A DNA stretch of 12,513 bases from Alphaproteobacteria bacterium (GCA_017308345.1 JAFKFE010000502.1:1-12513), one strand, 5' to 3'. Positions 1-6,739 are shown, numbered from the stretch's first letter. Made by a program: numbers and translations. Notes: generated from the letters alone by a model not told the origin.

Positions 1-140
1 AACATCCAAGCGTGACTGCTACCGGCCCGGGCGCACAGGATGGCGCAACAGCGGCATTTTTCCGTCGCTCTCTTGTCGATCACAGCTTTGTGTTCAAGCC
101 ATCGGGCCTGGTCTGAACCGCGATCGGCGCCCGGATTGCT

Positions 141-1178
141 TTACGGCTTGATGAACACCTTTCCGTTGGGCTTGGCGAGTTCGGCCGGCAGCCGCGCCAT
201 CGCCTCGTCCAGCGGCACGACCGCCGTGACGTCGGTCGACCAGCGTCCGTCGGAAAAGCGCTTCTGCGCTTCCATCACCGCCGGACCCAGCCGGTCGCGG
301 AACTGGCGCATCCACTCGGCCAGCCAGAAGCCTTCCACGCGCTTATGCTGGAAGATCAGTTGCCCCGGCTCGCGGATCACCGTCGGCTCGGCGTCGAGCC
401 GGCCATAGACGATCCAGCGCGCGCGCTTCGGCATGGCGTTGAAGATGGTCGAAGCCAGCGGACCGGTAACCGCGTCCAGAAAGATGCGCGGCTGCTCGAC
501 CTTCATGGTTTCGCGCAGCGCGGCCTCGAAATCCGCCGCCTTCTCGTTGAGCACATGGGTGGCGCCGAGGTCCTTCAACAGCGGGATCTGCTCGTTACGG
601 CGCACCGTCACGATCGGCCGGAAGCCTTCCTCCTTTGCCAGACCGATGATCAGCTTGCAGAGCTGGCTGGCGCCCGCGGTCATGATGAAGGCCTTTTCGC
701 CCTCCTGCCTGACGATATCGAACATCGCTAGCGCGGTCAGCGGATTGACGATCATCGCCGCGCCGTCCTCGTCGCGCACCGTGTCGATGAGCGGGATGCA
801 GGACGCGGCCTCGGCAACCGCGTAGTCCGCCCATGCCCCCCAGTTCGACACACCGGTGGCAAAGGCGACCCGCTTTCCCGCCAGGCTCCTGGCATAGGCG
901 TCGTCGCCGGCGGCGACGACTAGGCCGACGCCTTCGAAGCCCGCCGGACGGCCCTTCACCCGCGGCTGGCCGTACTGGCCCTTGATGAAGGCGATGTCGG
1001 AGGGGTTGATCGAGGCGAGGCTGACCTTGATCAGCGCCTGTGTCGGCCCTGGCGCCGGCACGGCTATGCTGCCGGGCTGGAGATAGGGCTCCATCGCCTC
1101 CAGCGCGGCGGCCGACGGCGTCCTCGTATAGCCGTCGCCGACAAGCAGCAGACCCCGCATTTGCGATGGAAGCGTCAT
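141..1178 (-). CDS. Zinc-independent MDR oxidoreductase (quinone oxidoreductase / enoyl reductase-like)
   Basis: The 345-residue protein has the layout of the medium-chain dehydrogenase/reductase superfamily. A GroES-like domain occupies about residues 35-125, with the NPSD segment at 58-61 and an AGFEGVG turn at 79-85. A Rossmann NAD(P) domain follows at about 140-270, with its nucleotide loop near TAGASQLCKL (167-176) and paired arginines R193-R194 after the second strand, which favour NADPH. The cysteine clusters of zinc alcohol dehydrogenases are absent, so it belongs with quinone oxidoreductases and enoyl reductases. The ATG start lies 5 nt past the stop of the acyl-CoA dehydrogenase, so the two are probably one transcript and translationally coupled. 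The open frame continues upstream inside the dehydrogenase gene, but that part is a shadow. I infer reduction of an enoyl-CoA, enone or carbonyl intermediate of the same pathway; the substrate is unknown. Confidence 0.88.
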   Translation of the reverse strand: MTLPSQMRGLLLVGDGYTRTPSAAALEAMEPYLQPGSIAVPAPGPTQALIKVSLASINPSDIAFIKGQYGQPRVKGRPAGFEGVGLVVAAGDDAYARSLAGKRVAFATGVSNWGAWADYAVAEAASCIPLIDTVRDEDGAAMIVNPLTALAMFDIVRQEGEKAFIMTAGASQLCKLIIGLAKEEGFRPIVTVRRNEQIPLLKDLGATHVLNEKAADFEAALRETMKVEQPRIFLDAVTGPLASTIFNAMPKRARWIVYGRLDAEPTVIREPGQLIFQHKRVEGFWLAEWMRQFRDRLGPAVMEAQKRFSDGRWSTDVTAVVPLDEAMARLPAELAKPNGKVFIKP

Positions 1179-1183
1179 GGCTG

Positions 1184-2425
1184 TCAGACCTTTTCCTGCG
1201 TGTATTTCTTCAGTTCCGTGCGCGCCACCTGGCGCCGGTGCACGGCGTCCGGCCCGTCGGCCAGCCGCAGCGTCCTCAAATGCGTCCAGGAGCGGGCAAG
1301 CGGCGTATCCTGGCTGATGCCTTGCGCGCCGAACATCTGCACCGCCTCGTCGGTGACCTTCAGCGCGACGCGGGGCGCCACGACCTTGATCTGGCTGATC
1401 CAGGGCGCGGCCGCGCGGGCGTCTCCCTGGTCGATCATCCACGCGGCCTTGAGGCACAAGAGCCGCGCCATCTCGATCTCCATCCGGCATTCGGCGATGA
1501 TGTCGAAATTGGCGCCGAGCTTGGCCAGCGACTGGCCGAAGGCCTCGCGCCGCACCGAGCGCTGGCACAGCATCTCCAGCGCCATCTCGGCCTGGCCGAT
1601 GGCTCGCATGCAGTGATGGATGCGGCCCGGCCCCAGCCGCCCCTGCGCGATCTCGAACCCCCTGCCCTCGCCCAGGATCAGGTTCGCCGCCGGCACCCGC
1701 ACATCGTCGAACCTGAGATGCATATGGCCGTGCGGGGCGTCGTCGTCGCCATAGACCTGCATGGGCCGCAGCTTGGTGATGCCCTTGCTGTCGGCGGGCA
1801 CCAGGATCATCGAATGCCTGCGGTGCTGCGGCTCCTCGTCCGACCCGGTCCGGACCATGACGATATAGATGGCGCAGCGCGGATCGCCGGCGCCGGATGC
1901 CCACCATTTCTCGCCGTTCAGCACATAGTCGCCGCCCTGCCGCTCACAGCGCATCGAGATGTTCGTCGCGTCCGAGGAGGCGACGTCCGGCTCGGTCATC
2001 AGATAGGCCGAGCGTATCCGGCCCTCGAGCAGCGGCTCCAGCCAGTCCCGCTTGTGCGCCTCCGAACCGTAACGCTCCAGCACCTCCATGTTGCCGGTGT
2101 CGGGCGCCGAGCAGTTGAAGGTTTCGGCGCCGAGATGCGCCTTGCCCATCTCCTCCGCCAGATAGGCGTATTCGACGGTGGAAAGACCGTAGCCGCGCTT
2201 GGAATCGGTCAGCCAGAAATTCCACAGCCCGCGCTCACGCGCCGTCTTCTTCAAGCCTTCCAGAATCTCGGTCTGCCTGACTGTATAGGCCCAGCGGTCA
2301 CCATTCTTGCCGACCTCGGCGAGAAACGCCTCCCCGAGCGGCGCGATCTCGTCGCGCACCATGGCTGCCACACGGCTGTGGATCGGTTTCAGCCGCTCGG
2401 TCATGCCGAGATTCATATCCGTCAT
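1184..2425 (-). CDS. Acyl-CoA dehydrogenase, ACAD10/ACAD11 type
   Basis: The 413-residue flavoprotein has all the acyl-CoA dehydrogenase parts: an alpha-helical N-terminal domain, the FAD/substrate strand with YLMTEPDVASSDATN at 141-155, NGEKWWASGAG at 170-180, and the C-terminal helical domain with RLGPGR (263-268) and FGAQG (365-369). The C-terminus carries LRLADGPD (386-393). In classical acyl-CoA dehydrogenases this position holds the catalytic glutamate (YEGT); here it is Asp390, and the LADGPD form matches my memory of human ACAD11. That subgroup works with a kinase-fold partner on hydroxylated acyl-CoAs, and such a partner is encoded at 3975-5075. A GGAAG ribosome site lies a few bases before the ATG. 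The next ATG (residue 4) is a possible alternative start. First gene of the leftward operon, divergent from the SDR/hydratase operon. Family certain; subgroup likely; substrate inferred. Confidence 0.95.
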   Translation of the reverse strand: MTDMNLGMTERLKPIHSRVAAMVRDEIAPLGEAFLAEVGKNGDRWAYTVRQTEILEGLKKTARERGLWNFWLTDSKRGYGLSTVEYAYLAEEMGKAHLGAETFNCSAPDTGNMEVLERYGSEAHKRDWLEPLLEGRIRSAYLMTEPDVASSDATNISMRCERQGGDYVLNGEKWWASGAGDPRCAIYIVMVRTGSDEEPQHRRHSMILVPADSKGITKLRPMQVYGDDDAPHGHMHLRFDDVRVPAANLILGEGRGFEIAQGRLGPGRIHHCMRAIGQAEMALEMLCQRSVRREAFGQSLAKLGANFDIIAECRMEIEMARLLCLKAAWMIDQGDARAAAPWISQIKVVAPRVALKVTDEAVQMFGAQGISQDTPLARSWTHLRTLRLADGPDAVHRRQVARTELKKYTQEKV

Positions 2426-2548
2426 CGCTTCCGGCCTTTCCGAAGATATAGAGCTTTACCCGTGGCAAGGATGACCGTACTTCGGCTAGCCTTGTCAACG
2501 CGAGTCCTTGGGCGAGATCCCCGGCCGGGCGGAATGTGGAGGAATGCA
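2426..2548. promoter_or_regulatory. Divergent promoter region of the two catabolic operons
   Basis: This 123-bp gap separates two divergent operons of one putative pathway and must hold at least one promoter for each direction. On the minus strand a CTATAT box (2446-2451) resembles the rhizobial -10 consensus, but there is no good -35 at 17 nt, and the leader would be only about 14 nt. A perfect TTGACA (minus strand, 2493-2498) and an overlapping TTGTCA (plus strand, 2492-2497) are also present, without convincing -10 partners. CCGAAG (2440-2445) and CTTCGG (2480-2485) form a widely spaced inverted repeat. Exact promoter positions are not settled. Confidence 0.5.
2538..2543 (+). promoter_or_regulatory. 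Ribosome binding site that fixes the first SDR start
   Basis: GGAGGA sits 5 nt before the ATG at 2549. An in-frame ATG lies at 2534, but it would place this strong Shine-Dalgarno sequence inside the coding region, so 2549 is preferred. Confidence 0.8.
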
Positions 2549-3364
2549 ATGAGCTATCTGGACAAGCTGTTCTCGGTTGCCGGCAAGACCGCGCTGGTGA
2601 CGGGTGCGGCGACCGGCATCGGCCGCATGGTGGCGACCGGGCTGGTGCGCGCCGGCGCTCATGTGATGATCGCCTCGCGCAAGGGCGAGGATTGCACAAA
2701 GGTCGCCAACGAATTGAACGCGCTCGGCGGCTCCGGCAAGGCGGAGGGTTTTGCCGGCGACGTGTCCAGCGAAGCGGGCATCGCGTCCCTCGTCGCCGAG
2801 GTCAGGGCGCGCACCGAACGCCTGCACATACTGGTCAACAATGCCGGTATTTCCTGGGGCGCGCCGCTGCAGGAATTCCCCTATCACGCCTGGGCCAAGG
2901 TGTTTGGAGTCAACGTCACCGCCGTTTTCCACCTGACCAGGGAGTTGCTGCCGCTGCTCGATGCCGCGGCAAGCGACGAGGATCCGGCCCGCGTGATCAA
3001 CCTGGGCTCGGTGATGGGCACCCAGCCGCTGGCCGACGACGCCTATTCCTACGCTGCCTCGAAAGCGGCGGTGCATCATCTGACGCGCACGCTGGCGATC
3101 GAGTTCGCCGCCCGCCGCATCACCGTCAACGCCTTTGCTCCCGGTCCATTCCAGAGCCGGATGACGGCGTTCGCCACCGCCACCGAGGATCAGGCGAAAC
3201 ATGTCGGTAACCATGTTCCGCTCGGTCGCATCGGCGTGGCGGATGACATTGCCGGCGCAACGCTTTATTTGTGCAGCCGTGCCGGAAGCTACGTAACCGG
3301 CGCCATCCTGCCGATCGACGGCGGCCAGTCGGTGCAGCATGGCATGACATTGTTCAAGGAATAA
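2549..3364 (+). CDS. SDR family oxidoreductase, NADP type
   Basis: A 271-residue classical short-chain dehydrogenase. It shows the TGAATGIG cofactor loop (18-25), NNAG (97-100), catalytic Ser154, Tyr168 and Lys172 (YAASK) and the PGP turn near 198-200. After the second strand the sequence reads ASRKGE (42-47) with no acidic residue, which points to NADP(H). Family members of this form include 3-oxoacyl reductases and 3-hydroxyacyl dehydrogenases. In this cluster it could interconvert a 3- or 4-hydroxyacyl-CoA and its ketone, which is inference. It is the first gene rightward from the divergent promoter. Its last four codons (FKE plus stop) are the beginning of a 41-bp tandem repeat that continues into the following gap. 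The frame is open for about 500 codons upstream, but that part is antisense to the dehydrogenase genes and is not coding. Confidence 0.93.
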   Translation: MSYLDKLFSVAGKTALVTGAATGIGRMVATGLVRAGAHVMIASRKGEDCTKVANELNALGGSGKAEGFAGDVSSEAGIASLVAEVRARTERLHILVNNAGISWGAPLQEFPYHAWAKVFGVNVTAVFHLTRELLPLLDAAASDEDPARVINLGSVMGTQPLADDAYSYAASKAAVHHLTRTLAIEFAARRITVNAFAPGPFQSRMTAFATATEDQAKHVGNHVPLGRIGVADDIAGATLYLCSRAGSYVTGAILPIDGGQSVQHGMTLFKE

Positions 3365-3475
3365 CGCGCCCGATTTGAAGGAATCGGGCGGGGTTCAAGG
3401 AATAACGCGCCCGATTTGAAGGAATCGGGCGAGGTTCAAGGAATAAGGCGTCCGGTTCAGGGAATCGTAATCCGG
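3353..3475 (+). repeat. 41-bp tandem repeat with hairpins, overlapping the SDR stop codon
   Basis: Units start at 3353, 3394 and 3435. The first two (3353-3393 and 3394-3434) differ at one base; the third is degenerate, with substitutions and a 1-nt deletion. Each good unit begins TTCAAGGAATAA, the end of the SDR gene, and contains a perfect 9-bp inverted repeat, CGCCCGATT / AATCGGGCG, around the loop TGAAGG (stems 3367-3375 with 3382-3390, and 3408-3416 with 3423-3431). No T-tract follows, so it is not a standard intrinsic terminator. It lies between the SDR and hydratase genes of one apparent operon and could shield or process mRNA, or partly attenuate transcription. Confidence 0.9.
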
Positions 3476-3498
3476 GCGGGGGTGCGGAGGACATCAGC

Positions 3499-3978
3499 GT
3501 GGAACCGATCAGTCTCGATACGCTTCTGGCGAGCGTCGGCAAGGAGGTCGGCGTCTCGCCCTGGCGAACGGTCACGCAGCGCATGATCGACCAGTTCGCC
3601 GATGCGACCGACGACCACCAGTTCATCCATTGCGATCCGGAGCGCGCCGAGCGCGAGACGCCGTTCGGCGGCACCATCGCGCATGGTTTCCTGTCGCTGT
3701 CGCTATTGTCGGCAATGACCTTCGAGACCATGCCGCCGCTGGAAAACACCAAGATGGGCGTCAACCACGGCTTCGACACGCTGCGCTTCCTGGCGCCGGT
3801 GAAGACGGGCGCGCGCATCCGCACCCGTTTCGTGCTGGCCGACGTCAAGGTGAGGCCATCCGGCTGGGTGCAGACGGCGCATGACGTGACCATCGAGATC
3901 GAGGGTTCGAAGAAGCCTGCCTTGACCGCCCGCTGGCTGACGCTGACCTTGATAGAGCGCCAGACAGAGACCGCATGA
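3499..3978 (+). CDS. MaoC-family (NodN-like) enoyl-CoA hydratase
   Basis: A 159-residue single hot-dog protein of the MaoC/R-hydratase family, the usual length for NodN-type members. The signature region runs from FADATDDHQFIH (33-44) to PFGGTIAHGFLSLSLL. By spacing, Asp39 and His44 should be the catalytic pair, like Asp31/His36 of PhaJ-type hydratases. The expected reaction is addition of water to a trans-2-enoyl-CoA to give the (R)-3-hydroxyacyl-CoA. The start is GTG with GGAGG 8 nt upstream; no ATG fits the domain boundary. The stop overlaps the start of the kinase-fold gene (ATGA), indicating tight co-expression. NodN is a member of this family, but nothing else here is a nodulation gene, so a catabolic hydratase is the better reading. 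Confidence 0.92.
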   Translation: MEPISLDTLLASVGKEVGVSPWRTVTQRMIDQFADATDDHQFIHCDPERAERETPFGGTIAHGFLSLSLLSAMTFETMPPLENTKMGVNHGFDTLRFLAPVKTGARIRTRFVLADVKVRPSGWVQTAHDVTIEIEGSKKPALTARWLTLTLIERQTETA

Positions 3979-5075
3979 GCGGTGGCGCCAACACCTCGGA
4001 CGAGTCGTCGCCCGCGATCGACAAGTTGTCGCCTGCGATCGACAAGTCGTCGCTCGCGATCGACACCGCAGCGCTTGGGCCCTATCTCGAGGCGCATATC
4101 CCGGGTTTTGCCGGCCTGTCCTCGATCGAAAAATTCACGTCCGGACAGTCCAATCCGACCTATCTCCTGACCGCCGCCAGCGGCCGCTATGTGCTGCGCG
4201 CCACGCCGCCGGGACAGTTGCTGAAATCCGCGCATCAGGTCGACCGGGAGTTCCGGGTGATGCAGGCGCTGGCCGGCACGGCGGTGCCGGTGCCGCGCAT
4301 GCTGCATCTGTCGGGCGAGGAATCGCCGATCGGCCGCATGTTCTACGTCATGGAATATCTCGACGGCCGCATCTTCTGGGATCCGTCACTGCCGGACGCT
4401 TCCGGCAATGACGAGCGCGCGGCGATCTACGATGCCATGAATGTCACGCTCGCCGCCCTGCACGATGTCGATGTGGACGCAGTCGGTCTTGGCGATTTCG
4501 GCAAGCCCGGCAGCTATTTCGCGCGCCAGCTCGCCCGCTGGACCGGCCAGTACCGCGCTTCGGAAACCGAAACCATAACCGATATCGACAGGCTGATCGC
4601 GTGGCTCGAAACGCATATGCCGGCCGATGACGGCCGCGTTTCGCTTGTTCATGGCGATTATCGGCTGGACAACATGATGTTCGCGCCGGGCGCGCCGAAA
4701 GTCATCGCGGTGCTCGACTGGGAGCTGTCGACGCTCGGCCACCCCTTTGCCGACCTCGCCTATCAATGCATGCAATGGCGTCTGCCGCACGCCTCGGGCT
4801 TTCGCGGCCTCGGCGGCGTCGACCGCGCCGCCGCCGGCCTGCCTTCCGAGGAAGCCTATGTCGCCGCTTACTGCCGCAGGCGCGGGATCGAGGCGATCGA
4901 CAACTGGTCCTTCTTCCTGGCCTTCGCCTTCTTCAGGCTGGCGGCGATCTGTCAGGGCGTCTATCGCCGCGCGCTGGACGGCAATGCCTCCAATCCCGAA
5001 AGGGCAAAGACCTACGGCCAGGCAGTGAAGCTGATCGCGATACGCGCGGCGGAGCTGATCGACAGGAAGAACTGA
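3975..5075 (+). CDS. APH-fold phosphotransferase, ACAD10/11 N-terminal type (LvaA-like kinase)
   Basis: A 366-residue kinase-fold protein. It has a small lobe with FTSGQSNPTYLL (54-65) and YVLRATPPG (72-80), the Brenner catalytic motif VHGDYRLDN (225-233; Asp228, Asn233) and the metal-binding motif VLDWELSTLGHPFADLAY (246-263; Asp248). The segment SYFARQLARWTGQYRAS (180-196) is characteristic of the branch that forms the N-terminal domain of animal ACAD10/ACAD11 and includes Pseudomonas LvaA. Those enzymes phosphorylate the hydroxyl of 4-hydroxyacyl-CoAs, so automatic labels such as 'aminoglycoside phosphotransferase' are probably misleading. It overlaps the hydratase by 4 nt and is followed 16 nt later by an SDR. 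The first 34 residues are a non-conserved-looking extension with three heptad copies (SPAIDKL, SPAIDKS, SLAIDT; 12-31). A shorter protein from a later start is possible, but the ATGA overlap supports this one. Kinase on a hydroxyacyl-CoA is inference. Confidence 0.92.
   Translation: MSGGANTSDESSPAIDKLSPAIDKSSLAIDTAALGPYLEAHIPGFAGLSSIEKFTSGQSNPTYLLTAASGRYVLRATPPGQLLKSAHQVDREFRVMQALAGTAVPVPRMLHLSGEESPIGRMFYVMEYLDGRIFWDPSLPDASGNDERAAIYDAMNVTLAALHDVDVDAVGLGDFGKPGSYFARQLARWTGQYRASETETITDIDRLIAWLETHMPADDGRVSLVHGDYRLDNMMFAPGAPKVIAVLDWELSTLGHPFADLAYQCMQWRLPHASGFRGLGGVDRAAAGLPSEEAYVAAYCRRRGIEAIDNWSFFLAFAFFRLAAICQGVYRRALDGNASNPERAKTYGQAVKLIAIRAAELIDRKN
4008..4067 (+). repeat. 21-bp in-frame tandem repeat in the kinase N-terminus
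   Basis: Three units start at 4008, 4029 and 4050, the last cut short. The core GCGATCGACAAG is exact in the first two copies, and GCGATCGAC is exact in all three. Each unit adds seven residues of the type S-P-A-I-D-K-x. The repeat precedes the kinase fold and looks like slippage-expanded linker sequence. Confidence 0.88.
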
Positions 5076-5091
5076 AAAGGGAGGGCGAGCA

Positions 5092-5868
5092 GTGGGCCGT
5101 TTCGAGGGGATGACGGTGCTGGTCACCGGCGCGACCGGTGGTCTCGGCAGCGGCGCGGCAAAGGCCTTCGCCGCCGAAGGCGCGCGGCTGGTGCTTTCCG
5201 ACCTTGACGAGGCGGCGCTCGGCCGCTTTGCCGCGACGCTCGACGCCCAGACCGCGATCCTTGCCGGCAACATTGCCGATGAAAAGCTCTCGGAGGAGCT
5301 TGTGCGGCTGGCCGTCGAGAAATTCGGCCGGCTCGACATCGCCGTCAACAATGCCGGCATCGTGCATAGCTTCGTACGCCTGCCGCAGGTCACTTCGGAA
5401 GAGGCGCGCCGCGTGGTGGAGGTCGACCTGCTCGGCGTCTTCTATGCCATGAAGCACCAGATTCCTCGGATGGAACGGCAATTCAGGGAGAGCGGCAAGG
5501 GCGGCGTCATCGTCAACATCGCCTCCGTCGCCGGTCTTTCCGGCGCGCCCAAGCTTTCGGTCTATGCCGCCGCCAAGCATGGCGTCGTCGGCCTGACGCG
5601 CTCGGCGGCCGTGGAATATGCAAGCAAGGGGATCCGCGTCAACGCGGTCTGCCCGGCGTATACACGCACCGCGATGGTCGACGGCTTCGTTCGTGTCAAA
5701 GGCGCGTCCGAGACCGAAGCGCTTGCCGAACTCACGCATGGCGTGCCGATGAAGCGTGTCGGCGAGGTCGACGAGATCACGACCGGCATCCTGTTCCTCG
5801 CCGATCCGGCCAATTCCTTCATGACCGGCCATGCCCTTGCGCTCGACGGCGGCATTGGAGCGATCTGA
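5092..5868 (+). CDS. SDR family oxidoreductase, NAD type
   Basis: A 258-residue classical SDR with TGATGGLG (12-19), NNAG (86-89), catalytic Ser145, Tyr158 and Lys162 (YAAAK), and the PAYT segment (188-191) after the seventh strand. Asp37 (LSDLDE) at the end of the second strand predicts NAD(H), unlike the NADP-type SDR earlier in the operon, so the two probably catalyse different steps or opposite directions. An NAD-linked oxidation of a hydroxyacyl-CoA or secondary alcohol would fit. The start is GTG with AAGGGAGGG about 7 nt before it. The gene begins 16 nt after the kinase stop. Last enzyme gene of the rightward operon; a 154-nt gap with its own promoter-like sequence separates it from the regulator. 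Confidence 0.93.
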   Translation: MGRFEGMTVLVTGATGGLGSGAAKAFAAEGARLVLSDLDEAALGRFAATLDAQTAILAGNIADEKLSEELVRLAVEKFGRLDIAVNNAGIVHSFVRLPQVTSEEARRVVEVDLLGVFYAMKHQIPRMERQFRESGKGGVIVNIASVAGLSGAPKLSVYAAAKHGVVGLTRSAAVEYASKGIRVNAVCPAYTRTAMVDGFVRVKGASETEALAELTHGVPMKRVGEVDEITTGILFLADPANSFMTGHALALDGGIGAI

Positions 5869-5938
5869 GCAATTCCACGAATAATGCCTTGGCGGTTTAC
5901 GTTCGGAATCACGTCAGAATGGAGAGTTGGAGCGCACG

Positions 5939-5962
5939 CAAGGGAACCGGCCAGCTCCCTTG
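5939..5962 (+). repeat. Inverted repeat next to the TetR-gene promoter
   Basis: CAAGGGA (5939-5945) pairs with TCCCTTG (5956-5962) across a 10-nt loop. It ends inside the proposed -35 box and has no T-tract, so an operator or a weak hairpin at the end of the upstream operon is more likely than a classical terminator. Confidence 0.45.
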
Positions 5963-5987
5963 TCCGTTTCCGTACAGCGTATATAAT
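5960..5987 (+). promoter_or_regulatory. Sigma-70-type promoter for the TetR regulator
   Basis: TTGTCC (5960-5965), 16 nt, then a perfect TATAAT (5982-5987), 35 nt before the TTG start. The spacer contains CCGTACAGCGTATA, which loosely resembles the GTAC boxes found downstream of the regulator gene and could be an autoregulatory site. The -10 match is strong; the regulator link is speculative. Confidence 0.65.
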
Positions 5988-6022
5988 TTTCGTCGGGCAA
6001 CCAACAAAAAGGCAGGCGAACA

Positions 6023-6667
6023 TTGCCGCTGAGCGTTCAGAAACGCCGCGAAAAACAGAAGGCGGAGCTCCGCTCCGAACTGGTCGCCGCGGCTCACAAG
6101 CTGGTGCAGGAAGAAGGCTATGAGGGCCTGACCATCCGCAAGCTCGCCAAGCGCGTCGGCTACGCGCCGATGTCGGTCTATTCCTATTTCGCCGATAAGC
6201 AGGACATCCTGTTCGCGCTCGCCGAGGACGCCTTCGAGACGCTGGCGCGCCGCATCGAGGAGCACCCCGCCGACGATCCCGTCGAGGCGCTCCGGGCGGT
6301 GATGACCGAATACGCCGCTTTCGGCCTTGGCAATCCCAACGAATACCGCACCGTCTTCATGACTGAGAAGACCAGGCTGCCGGAGGGGCGCAGCTACGAG
6401 GACATGGAAGAGGGCAACCCCGCCATGAAGGTGCTGATCAAACGCGTCGAGGCCTGTGTTGCCGCCGGCAGGCTCAAGGGCGACCCGCGCGCCATCGCCA
6501 CCATGCTGTGGACCGTCGGCCATGGCACGATTTCGCTGCTCATTTCCTTTCCTTTCTATCCGTTTGGCGACGCGCAGGCCTATGTAAAGCGCATGTGCGA
6601 TTTCGCGCTGGCGGGACTCTCGGTGAGCGAGGTTCCTCCCCTTGCCGAGACACCAATCAACTGCTGA
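6023..6667 (+). CDS. TetR/AcrR-family transcriptional regulator with WHG-type C-terminal domain
   Basis: A 214-residue TetR-family protein. The N-terminal DNA-binding domain (about 10-60) has the helix-turn-helix LTIRKLAKRVGYAPMSVYSYF (36-56) followed by ADKQDILFAL. The C-terminal ligand domain has the pattern LWTVGHG (162-168) typical of the TetR_C_33/WHG group. The start is TTG: the next ATG is residue 50, inside the helix-turn-helix, and upstream the frame closes at a TAA (5984-5986) with no ATG or GTG between. GGCAGG lies 6 nt before the TTG, and the rare start suggests modest expression. Position after the catabolic operon suggests it represses that operon and responds to an acyl-CoA or hydroxy acid; control of the next gene is also possible. 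Confidence 0.92.
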   Translation: MPLSVQKRREKQKAELRSELVAAAHKLVQEEGYEGLTIRKLAKRVGYAPMSVYSYFADKQDILFALAEDAFETLARRIEEHPADDPVEALRAVMTEYAAFGLGNPNEYRTVFMTEKTRLPEGRSYEDMEEGNPAMKVLIKRVEACVAAGRLKGDPRAIATMLWTVGHGTISLLISFPFYPFGDAQAYVKRMCDFALAGLSVSEVPPLAETPINC

Positions 6668-6739
6668 TTGCTGGTAGCCGGCACCGCGTCGTCGATCGCT
6701 TGATTTGCGCGCCTGAACTCCCACGTTCAAAAAAAGTTG

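Noticed and set aside
1..140. A possible gene or terminator downstream of the MDR gene.
   Set aside because: The only open frame (from position 40) is antisense to the MDR gene, and I found no stable hairpin with a T-run.
1040..2548. Long plus-strand open frame upstream of and in frame with the first SDR.
   Set aside because: It is antisense to the MDR and acyl-CoA dehydrogenase genes, has no domain sense and arises from high-GC codon bias. The SDR domain and its ribosome site start at 2549.
3353..3475. CRISPR-like array or intrinsic terminator.
   Set aside because: The units are directly adjacent with no spacers, there are only two good copies, and no U-tract follows the stems.
3499..3978. 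Naming the hydratase nodN and the region a nodulation island.
   Set aside because: No nod box or other nodulation gene is present; NodN is only one member of this broad hydratase family.
3354..4307. A 317-codon minus-strand frame over the repeat, hydratase and kinase start.
   Set aside because: It is antisense to well-supported genes, and its N- and C-terminal repeats are only the DNA repeats read in reverse.
3975..5075. Reading the kinase-fold gene as aminoglycoside resistance.
   Set aside because: The sequence features and the neighbours (acyl-CoA dehydrogenase, hydratase, SDRs) match the ACAD10/11-N branch, not drug-modifying enzymes.
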